Of a stretch of 64,000 nt of DNA, positions 25,517 to 36,000 are shown in pieces (position 1 is the stretch's first letter; each line of letters starts with the position of its first letter). Origin of the DNA: Rhynchonema sp. JSB1_4 (taxonomy: Eukaryota > Nematoda > Chromadorea > Monhysterida > Xyalidae); NCBI GenBank assembly GCA_030248065.1, contig JASAMV010007337.1, positions 1 through 64,000 of the forward strand, written 5' to 3'. Position numbers and translations under genes: made by a program. The notes beneath the pieces are model-generated. The model was not told where the DNA came from and did no database searches. It saw only the letters and a list, made by a program, of their open reading frames with translations.

Positions 25517-25607
25517 CAATAACGATACGATTTAGCCTTGTGGGCACGCACTGCATCCACAGATCTAACGCAATGCGTGCCCATAAGGCTAAATCGTAGC
25601 GTTATTG
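25517..25607. repeat. 91-bp hairpin
   Basis: The outer arms 'caataacgatacgatttagcc' and 'ggctaaatcgtagcgttattg' pair almost perfectly, and pairing extends inward through 'gtgggcacgca / tgcgtgcccat'. It lies in the 3' intron or flank of copy B and is absent from the matching place in copy C, so it is probably an inserted mini-MITE; a pre-miRNA-like hairpin is possible. Confidence 0.6.
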
Positions 25608-25639
25608 AACCACGCACCAGGTGTCATCATCAGCATTAG

Positions 25640-27130
25640 GTCCAATTGATCTAATCTAGTCCTTTCGTGCACGTTTTCCGTCCTAAGTGGTCAGATGCGA
25701 ATTCAGAAAATCTACAAAAAGCGACCAGGATTGTAAAATTGGTGATGGATGTCACTCAGTACTGTTCATTTTTTATTCTTTTTGCACAGCATAATACCAT
25801 CAAGGTGCCAATTCCAGGTGCCCGCACCTGCGTAATGCTCAGGTTCCGCTTATAGCAATATTCAATATTTTGCTGCCTAACAAAATAAAAGATTTGTTTA
25901 GGTTTAATGATTGTCAAGCAAGCTTGACAAGAATCGGTTTCGGAAATAAAGGTGACTAAGCATAAATAAAAGACCAAGGTCGCTGTTATTCTTAGTGAAA
26001 TCTGAAGTATATAATGCACATTGGGACCTATCAAACACACGCACAGGGTATATGTACTATATACCCTATGTGTACACATTACATATGTAATAGCGGAACG
26101 GTAGTATCGCCGTTTGTGATGAACGATTGCCTGAAACAGCACGGCAGAAACAAGAAGTTAGTGCGGCGGTCAAAACAAACAAGTTTGAGGGCAAGCACTG
26201 CGACTACAGTTGCACTGCACCACGGCCAGGCAACAGGCAATTGTTCTTCAGACTGTATTTTGGCGCTGGAGCTGTTGCACCAGCTTCAGTCAGCGTACAA
26301 GTTGTTCCCTCTACCCGTGGTGTGTTCTTACGCATACATACATAGGTAGTGGGTGCATGTGTAACCCATTCCTATCACCTGTTCCAAACCCGTATCACAA
26401 AAGACTGCCCCATTTTCGTTCGTCGCAAACACAACGAACACGACGAACAAGAATTATTTTCGAAGAAATCAAGTTGGTTGTACCAAATCCGGTTTCAAGG
26501 TGTTGCCGTGGGGAACCAGTAAACAAAGGCAGACGAATAATGGGGTAGTCTCCTTGAAGATCAGGCATTTCTTGCGTCGTCACGACATTATTATCGTACT
26601 TATTATTACGTGTGGCAAATCCTATGTTGGACAGACCTACGACCGCTACGATTGAGTTTCGCTGAGCACACCAAACAAGTGCGACACATGACTGAGCACG
26701 TGTCAGGGCTGACTGCACACTTGCGTCTTGCGTGTGTGTCCAACACACACGTCCACACAAGACCAAGTCAGAAGTGCCAATAAATCTGTGTTGTTTATCG
26801 GTCGACAAGATTCGTATTTCATAATCAGACGAACAATGTTCCAACACACCAATGCAGTTCGCATTATAATTTATACGCAACACAAATTTGTTGCTCAGCA
26901 GGTATACGGTACCGGCTGTGCCCGTGTTGCATGGCTTCCCCACAAATTGGCTCTTCGCATTAATGAGCAGAGCGTGTAATGCTGAACAATTTGACACCAA
27001 TCAAAATGCCCTGTTTGCCACTGGCGCGAACTGCGAAACAATTCGCCGGCGACGGCCAGTTCCATCGAATTTATCCGCTTTTAGCAAATTCCAGATGTTG
27101 ATCACTCTGATCTTGAATACTGAAAAGTGA
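25640..27130. repeat. Duplicated block downstream of copy B
   Basis: This aligns piecewise with about 28900-30180. Shared blocks include 'gtcaagcaagcttgac', 'aaagaccaaggtcg(c/t)tgttattctta', 'gattgcctg(a/c)aacaac', and at its end a decayed copy of the DYNC2I1 last exon. A 200-residue open frame on the minus strand (26395-27000) has no recognisable domain and may be chance. Confidence 0.65.
26983..27118 (-). pseudogene. Decayed duplicate of DYNC2I1 last exon
   Basis: The minus strand aligns base by base with 30012-30162: the TTTTCAG acceptor, ATTCAAGATCAG, TGATCAACATCTGGAATTTG, the ATTCGATGGAACTGGCCGTCG part and GGCATTTTGATTGGTGTCAA are all kept. Relative to the intact exon there are deletions (including about 8 bp near 27070) that shift the frame and give an early stop. 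It shows that the 25.6-27.1 kb block was copied from, or with, the DYNC2I1 3' end. Confidence 0.8.
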
Positions 27131-28207
27131 TTTTTTTGGACAAAGTTAACGTTTCATGTGTTCTATCGCTTCCGTAGATTTTGGTAGTTTTTTGTTTGGC
27201 TTGCATGGATTCTGTTTCATGTCTTGTCTACCGCTTTCTCTTTGTACGTCATAACTTGACCTTGTTCTGTACAATAGGGAAAACAGAAAGTACTGTGCAG
27301 GAGAAGTCGGGGTATGGCTACGTGATTTTACTGAAAAGAGTTGTAAAACAGCGTGACAAGAAAATATCAGACAGTATATGCATCAGGAAGTCTAGGTCTA
27401 GACGTCTCAATATAAACGAGGGTCGGTCAGTGCACTACGGCTCTTCTATTCATATGAGTGCGTTGTCTATTCATGACAGTTGTTTACACTCAAGAATTAA
27501 TGTCCTTTCGTAATGTGGTCACAAACTGTTACACAAAAAATGCGCAACGGAGGCGTATGGGTGCCATGATCAAATTCTCGAATTGTAACCCCAAATATTG
27601 GACAATTTTTTTAGGTCGCCTTGTTAGCTAAGGGGAAGCAAAAGAGTCTGGTTTTAGAACGAGCGCTCTTTACTTTTTTCACGATCTCCGTTCTTCCAGA
27701 CTTCGCAGCTTGAATGATCTTTACCGGCTAACAAACAAATCTTTCCAATACTTTGGTCACACACACAATTCGAGAATTTAACCACACATCAACTGGGATA
27801 CTGGCATGTGGTGTGGTGTCTAGCCATTTGCTTTCAAGCAATCACTGTAGTTTCGCCCAGTTTTAAAGGTTGGACTTCCGACAAGGTGAAGTCGGTCTTG
27901 TAGCGCGTGCAAACACGGTCCAAACTTCAGTTACATGGGTACAGCATAACATAAGTACGTACAGTTTTTGGGTACGACCCTGGAAATTACAAGAATTATG
28001 GCAAAATATTCTCTGGTAAGAAACGGTCAGCGCAGCTATGTACTATGTATGTACATAACTCATTTCGCAGTCACTTTCAAAACGACTACTGTGCTGTGTA
28101 TTGCTGTGGGTTGTATGGATTGCATCAGCGACTTTTGAAAAACAACGAGTCACGGCTGATTTTAACAGAATATAATCACCACAGTCATCAGCATAAATAC
28201 TCGCACG
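27131..28207. other. Interval without recognised gene
   Basis: No exon was recognised. It precedes the copy-C start codon; the immediate upstream 'cagcataaatactcgcacg' has an A/T-rich TATA-like core but does not match the A/B upstream block. Confidence 0.4.
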
Positions 28208-28813
28208 ATGCGTTGGTCACTACTTCTGTGTGTGCTTATTCTGCTGTGCGCGGACTTGGGGTTGATGAAACGCAGTCACAAGCATACAAAACGTTAGTGA
28301 GGTCAAGCTCCAGGCACTTGTGAGCCGAAAGATCGACAGATCTCATTTATACTAACAGATTGCCTTTCCTCTTTAGTTTGTATGCGATTTCTAACTGTTC
28401 GAATAGTTTTCACCTAGTGCTACATAGTGGTATTATAGTTTTCAGGGTTCGACTTGATTTGCACTTATAGGCTTAGGCTTTTACTGCCTTAGACATGAGC
28501 CATATGAATAAGATACAATGTTTTTCATTGATTTATCTTTTAAATGGGGAAGTAGACACAACCACGCATTTGGTGTTATTATCCGCATTAGGTCGGACTG
28601 ACCAAATCCAGTCATTTCGTGCACCGTTTTCGTCCAACGAGTTCAGAAAGAATAAGCTAATTGCTTATTCAGATGCTCATCGACATCGCGAACTCGATAA
28701 CATCACAAAGGAAAGACATCGACATCGCGAACTCGATAACATCACAAAGGAAAGACATCGACATCGCGAACTCGATAACATCACAAAGGAAAGACATCGA
28801 CAGCGGAGACACG
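28208..28813 (+). CDS. Secreted tandem-repeat protein, copy C (different repeat)
   Basis: Exon 1 (28208-28292, 85 bp) encodes MRWSLLLCVLILLCADLGL plus MKRSHKHTK, clearly homologous to copies A and B, with a GTTAGT donor in phase 1. Exon 2 (28673-28813) starts after 'gcttattcag', continues in phase (HAHRHR), and has three near-identical 39-bp, 13-residue units of RELDNITKERHRH type, ending RQRRHG at the same ACACG|GTGAGTGTCAATTACG donor as copy B. The flanking gene structure is conserved while the repeat unit is completely different. One possible continuation after the acceptor near 28985 would end after five residues. The predicted product is small, secreted and strongly basic/His-rich; function unknown. 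Confidence 0.65.
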
Positions 28814-28819
28814 GTGAGT

Positions 28820-30010
28820 GTCAATTACGTTGGTGTAAATTATTGTTTAATGGTGATTGGATTGAGAAATACAACCACGCACTCGGTGTCATCATCCGCA
28901 TAAGGTCCAATTAAGCTTATCCAGTCATTTGTGCACGTTTTCCCTCCGAGTAGTCATACTGTAAGTGTCGCATATGTATTTCAGGTCGACAACATGATTG
29001 ATATTAATGTGATCAGATGCAAATTCAGAACATCTACAAGAAACGACCAGGGTGTAAAATTGGTGATGGATGTCACTTAGTACTTGTTCATTCTTGGATT
29101 ATCTTTGCACAGCATGTACCATTAAGGTGACCTATGCACTTGCGCAATGCTCCGGTTCCGCTTATAGTAGCAATGCTTAGGTTCCGCTTATGGCGGCAAT
29201 ATTCAATATCGTCTTCAATATTTTGCTGCCCAACAGAAGAAAAGATTTGCTTAGGTTTAATGATTGTCAAGCAAGCTTGACGAAAATCGGTTTAGTGTTA
29301 TTCGGAAATAAAGGTGACCAGCATATAAGTAAAAGACCAAGGTCGTTGTTATTCTTATAGTGAAATTTGAAGAATATAATGGCACACTGTGCCGTATTAA
29401 GTTTGAAGGCAATGACCGGGACTGTGGCTTCGGTTCGACAACGGCAGGGCATGCGTCCGTAGACAACCATGTAATTTGTTGACTGCCTCAAAGCCGTAAG
29501 CTTGCGCAAAGTTATGCCTGGCAAGCGCTGCCGTAGTCCGGCCGTTTGTGCAAGTATTACAACATGAAGAGTAAAAGCACTCGTGTTCGCGTATCACTTA
29601 ATCCAATACATTCCTGATAACGCCTGTAATTGTTTGTGCTGATGTTGCACGTCCGACAGAAATGGTGTGACGTGAACGGTCGTGTCGCCGTTTTGATGAC
29701 CGATTGCCTGCAACAACAAGGCGGAAACAAATGGCGGCCGCTAAATACTGCGCATATTTTAAAAAACAATAAGTGGCCACTAAAAGGCCTTGACATTTGT
29801 TCGCCCGCTGATGAATGTTTGAATCGAATTCTTTAACAGTCCAAACACTGCCTTTAACCCAAAGACCGAACGGGGGTGCACACAACCTGCGTTGCACCAC
29901 GTGCCCGCTTTAATCAGGAGCCTGGATACGCCTTCATGTACATTTCCGCAGGTGCAGGCAGTCCTCAGTTAGCTAAGGATCGCTGCTGGTTTATAGTTCG
30001 CTAGCATGCC
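28820..30010. repeat. Duplicated block downstream of copy C
   Basis: The counterpart of 25410-26980: the 'gagtgtcaattacgttgg' intron start, 'accacgcact', 'aggtccaatt', 'gtaaaattggtgatggatgtcact', 'gattgtcaagcaagcttgac' and 'aaagaccaaggtcg' all recur in order. It leads directly into the intact DYNC2I1 last exon. The 'accacgcatt...gtcatttcgtgcac' segment also occurs once before exon 2 of copy C (28560-28625), an additional local duplication. Confidence 0.7.
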
Positions 30011-30011
30011 A

Positions 30012-33000
30012 TCAGAATTGCTTGACACCAACCAAAATGTCCTGTTTGCCACTGGCACGCACTTCGAAACATTTCGCCGGCGACGTCAGCTCCATCGAAT
30101 TGATCGGCTGTTTGTCGTCTTTCAGCAAATCCCAGACATTGATCACCTGCTGGTCGTGAATGCTGAAAAGTGGTTGTTTCTTTGATCGGGACCAATTTTA
30201 TTTTTGTCAGGCTATGCGTAAATTATACACATGTAATTCAAGGATGGAGGCAGAGAGTGCGTCACAATATGTTTTCTTTCAATATTTTTTCGACAGAGGG
30301 TGAAATTTTCGAAACGTATATACATAATCGGTTCAGCCCAGTGTAAACATGAAACATTGCCTGCTGTTAACGTGGAATGTTTCATGTTTACACCTGACAC
30401 CGACCGAGCCAAACTACTTACACCCAACCGAGCTTTACACCGTTTCGAAAATGCCACCCAGAGTACTATACATAATTTCGACCAGTATAAAAGCTATTTA
30501 TTTTCACTGCCGAGAAACTATTCTGCATTGCGGTCTAAGCTCATGCCACAACACAAAATGCGTCCCAAACGACAAAGATTGACAAACACCTCATATTCTG
30601 GTCTGGTTCTGGATAATTTTCTTTGTATAAGATATGCATTCTATAGTGATATAATTGGAGCCCGTCATTTTCGGCTACTATAGTAAGTTTCTAATTTCGT
30701 TGCCTCATACACTTTTACAGACGCAAGGAAACTGCGGTTCGAAGCCGAGGCAGGCAACAAGCTCAGCACACAGCCAACAAGCCACGCAGCTGGCTCATGT
30801 GCGAGTGTGTTCGAATGTTTCAGTCGCACAAGCTGTGTGGCTTGTTGACTATGTGTGTTGAGCTTGTTGCCTGCCTCGACTTCGAACGGGAGTTTCCCTG
30901 CGTCTGTAAGAATGCATGAGGCAACGAAATTAGAAACTTACTATACAGTACCAGCTGCAATTTTTGGCTGATTGAGGCCTGCGCCTGCAGAGCCTGCAGC
31001 GCCTGCAGGCTCACGAGCCTGCGCAGGCTCAATACAAAAGATAGCAGCCTGCAGAGCCTGCAGGCTCGGCGCAGGCTTCGCAGGCCCAGTGTATAAGCGG
31101 TCGCAGGCGCAGGCTCATGAGCCTGCAGCGCCTGCAGGCTCTGCAGGCTCGGCGGATGCACAGCTACTTTTTGTGCTTTGTGATATGATTTTAAGTCAGT
31201 TTTTCTCAGTTGTTTGAAGCATTTATACAACGTTCACGCTGAAAAAAACCAAAGCGTTAAAAGAATAAGCAATAAAACTGTCGATAAGGCCACATTTTAT
31301 CCAGATTCACTGTTCAATAAGAAACAAGTTCCTTTTCGCGTTTTTTGTAAAGTTTCAGCAGAAAACTATAACAAAGGTAATCATGTACTAATAAAACATG
31401 CAACAAATATCCATATACTAATGGCTAAATACGAGATAATACGCACTCCGTCCATAAAAGGTACATGACTAAATGTCACAAAAACAAGCAAGCGCAGCTG
31501 TGCATCCGCCGAGCCTGCAGAGCCTGCAGGCTCATGAGCCTGCGCCTGCGACCGCTTATACACTGGGCCTGCGAAGCCTGCGCCGAGCCTGCAGGCTCTG
31601 CAGGCTGCTATCTTTTGTATTGAGCCTGCGCAGGCTCTTGAGCCTGCAGGCGCTGCAGGCGCAGGCCTCAATCAGCCAAAAATTGCAGCTGGTACTGTAC
31701 CAACAATATTCACTGCACAATATGGAGAGGTAAGGTATGGTAGACTGCGGGAACAAAAATATAGTGTTTCCTTTTTTTCTTGGTCCAAGGAAACACGCGG
31801 GCCCGTGTTATAACTGAACTTCTAGTTGAGGTCGAGATTACAATTTCGATTGAATCACGCAGCTGGCAAAAACGTGTCAAAGTTTGCCTGTGGAATCTAA
31901 GAACAACAATGTTTCACATGCTCGCTGTGAGCTTTGTGCATGTGCGCTGCCAGCATGTCAATGAAACATTTCACCATGTTTGCTGCTGAGTGTCGTGCCT
32001 GGATTAACAAGGACACATTCTTAATCTCTTTCATTGGTTTCTGAAATCTCGACTCCAAACTGGAGTTAAGTTATAACGTGGGGTAGCTTGTTTCCTTTGA
32101 CTTGCATAAAAAGGAAACACTATAGCTTGTCAAAATATTCACCCTGTTGAGGATTCATCTAGATGGTCTGTTAAATGCGGGTAAGGTGGACTGTACATGC
32201 GTGGGTATCTCCAGCCACTATGCTGGGCTGACCTGTAGAAAAACGAGGCATTCGTTTTCGACCACCTGACATGTGTGACGGATGAATGTTGTTGAGCAAT
32301 CTGCAGCTCGAAGGCCGGTTGTGACATCGACACGCGGTGGATACGAATCGTGGCGTCCGTTGAACCCGACTGAAACGAGCAACTACCCGGCTCAGACGGG
32401 GACTTGTGGGTATTCTTGATACAGTTAGAGTTAACCAACCAGCAGAACGCCGTCGTCGAACGGGGACAGGTCAACGGATAGGATGTCGGCCGATGTTGCT
32501 GTATGAACATGAAATGTTTGTGCCGTACGCATGAGCCGAGCAAATATTTTTCTGCTTGGACGTGAAATTGTTATTTTAACGAGAAGCACAAAAAGGGGAA
32601 CATAATCAACAGGTACGTACATATCTGTTACTTACCGATATCAGTACGATACGCTTTTATCCCGCCGACGGGTGTATGCTGTTTGGTTACGTGCACGATT
32701 TTGGCCAAGTCCGTGCCGACGAAGTAACTATCGCCACGCGTTGTGCCGCACAAGGCGTACCTGGATTGGAAGAATGATTTTAGACAATGAGTCATTCCCG
32801 CAATGCAAAAATGACGTAGTCCCAGAAGAGTTAATTCTAAACAACAACAACAACAACAACAACAACACTCACAGTGTCCGGCCGGGTGCTACATTGAGTA
32901 AACCGCGTTTCACCATTTTCACCGTCGATCCCGGTGTCAATCCCAAATCAGTCTCAGCCATGCGTGCACTGGCAGTCATACATTCGAACACAGTCCATAC

Positions 33001-36000
33001 GTGCACCCGACCCGCACTGTCCAATGCACTCAGTGTGTACTCCGTGCCCGAAACATCACCAGAACTGAAGAAGGAATGAATGGGGTATAGGCTACGTTTT
33101 GTCTGTGACCAAGGCGATATTTACGGTAAAAGTTTGCAATGCCTGAGCTGGACATAATTAAATTACAAGGTTCATAGATGTAGCCTAGAAAAGGTTAGGC
33201 TCTGTATCGAGCTTGAACACTGGGATCGGATCGGTGCGGAATTGTTTAAGTGATAACGTGGTGAAGATCGTTTTACATTGTACTTGTTCCATGCCTATCT
33301 AGACCTCAACCAGCGCAAAGCTATCTATTAGCTAGCTGTCTGGGTAACACGTTTGCGTTCATCGGTATATCTCGAATACCACAAACGAAAAGTTGAGCAG
33401 GATGCACCGACCCGACCACCTACAGTATGGCATCCCTTTCCCTGACCTTGTCGATGTGGCCACCATAATGACCGGACAATCGCACAGCACAACATTGTCA
33501 CCAGTAGAAGCTTTGTTGTTGCTGGATAGTGACTCTATGAAGGCCGTTTGGTAGCTGGGACTGAGAGTGACAATGTCCCTGTCCCTCCAAGGGATTGTCA
33601 GGCAAAAGTCGCTGGCATTCGAATCCAGCAGACACCACGTGCACAGACTGCCGTCGTGCTGAATTATATGTGCGCAATTTGTCAATGCAAATGCAAAAAA
33701 TGAAGGAAATGGCGCGTATATGAGCGTAAACTCATTGTATAGTCCAACCACGAACTCATGAGGCGACTTTTTTGGCTTGTGCGGATCCAATGATGTTCCG
33801 GTTCCACGTATTTCGGAAATGAAAGAAAGAGAAACGCACGTATTTTTTTAAAACACGCTCTCCACCTTGATGCGTAACTTCCCTTTTGACTCTCAAAACA
33901 TTCGTGTGTTGAACAACGTTGCTGTTCGCGTAAGCAAGCGAATAATTGAGGTCAGTCAGCTGGAACTTGTCATCATCTCCCTCGGCCAATCTCTTTCTTT
34001 TGTTTGCGAAAACACGTGTAACCGGTGCATTTTTGACTCTGGCCAAGCAAGCTTTAAAAAAATCTCACGACTATACTCGATGTGCGGAACTAACCAGACC
34101 CGCAAACACGGTTGTATTTCGCAAAGGGCTGAAGCACACACTGGTCACTCGCTCGGTACAGTAGAGGCAACTGAAACACTTTTTAACTGAGAACAGATCA
34201 GTTACGACGTGAAACATTAGCCAATCAACGTACAAAAGTGGCGTTTTCGAATCGTTGACGTTCCAGCCGAACAAGAGGCTCGACCCGTTGACCAGCTCAA
34301 TCGATGACTGCAACATTTTGCTCATAATTTTAGAAATAATAATAAATTTTAATTTTCCAGTCATGTCAAACCTGTTTTACATGAATCGCCGTTATCATTA
34401 TCAGGGACTGATCGGGACTGAAGGCCAGTGCTTGAACGCTCGATGCTGAACACAAGATCAAGAGAAGTCAAACTTGAGAATCGGCATGACTGATTCAACC
34501 AGGGGCTGATGCTCATAAAGGATGTTTTGAGGCTGCATGTCTGCTTTGAAGATGATGACTATGATTGCGAATGGTGTATATGTAGCTGCTTCCTTTTGAT
34601 GTCAACCCCCGATTTAAGTCTCGTTGTCATAACCCTTTTCCCTGCTCTCTTCATAGTGACACGATCGCTCGACGCCTGATCACTGTGAAGAACACATAAT
34701 CAAAGTGTGAAATGTATCCGGAGCCGAAATATCGTTGAAAAATATTCACAGTGTAGACAAGGTATACATGGGTACATGTGCGATTCCACGGTTGTTGACT
34801 GTCCTGAACCAACCGTCCGCAATCGGTCCAATTCCAAACAGACTGTGTCCCACACTGATCGGTGACTTTTTCTGTGTGTCACACTGTACGCCGGTCGATG
34901 CCCGTTCCTCCGTCATTAGATCGATCATTAACTGAAACGCGAATCGGATCATTAAGTTGATTTCACACCACTACCATGTTTTTCAAGCAGGTTTCATGGC
35001 TTTTTACCCCGACCTACTACTTGTATATGTCTCCATAACTTTGAGGGGAACCATAACCATACCGTCGACTCTGATGAATCGTGTATTATTTCCCATATTG
35101 TAGCATAGCACTCGTCGAATCTAAGTTTATACAGAGGAACCAATATTACAAAATGGTTCATACCTGCGCCGCACTTTTCACAAATCTGCCCAACGAGACC
35201 GTATCGCGTGTGCTGAGCACTGATTGCGAGCCCACATCATAACGGGTCCAAGTCGTGTCCCGTCCAGTGCCGTCCCCACCACCGCTGACTCCTTGTTCGC
35301 AGCCGGGCATCTGTGTCCACTTGTGGTCTGAGTCGAGATCGTCCGTCTGTACGTCCGCATCAATGCGATCGTCACCCGTCTGGGTGTGTGCCTGATTTCG
35401 ACGGGGGATATATTGGAATATTAGTGTCGTTCGTATAACGTTATTCAATGCACGCAAGATCTCTCCCATAGGAACAGTCACGTGCGATCAAGGGAGATCC
35501 GCTAAAAATCGATTACCAAATTCCAACCAGGCCTATACTTGCGGAAGGAAAAACGTTCAGTATACCTGTGCAGCGTTATTCATGCCCGCGGTGGTGTGCC
35601 TTGCACTCGCAGCAGCTCTTCTCCCCGCGCTCTTCAGGTCGAATCCCACCAGTTTCACCGTGTCCATATCAACCAGTCTGAGGATGTTGACGGCCCGTTT
35701 ACCAGCCTTCTGACGAGCCCCGAGCGTACGACCATCCATTGGTTGTGATGCGGTGGCAAAGTTGATGTGGGACGACGGGCGACGGTGCGAATGGGAATGT
35801 AGGGCCTTGTCCTTGTGTGGGGACTGCAGAACGGGTGAGGTCAGATCCGATCTTGTTCACAACTTCCTTTTTGAACATTCAAAACGACATAAATTGAGAA
35901 AAACGAAGAGCAATACCGAATGACACTTTGCCTCATGGAGGGAGATGTGTGAAACTTGTGGTGACTGGTGCGGTTCGATATTGCTCAGAAGATTCAATAT

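Noticed and set aside
30972..31733. Ala/Cys/Arg/Gln-rich frames in the CTGCAG palindrome
   Set aside because: They appear on both strands in mirrored form and come from repeat words.
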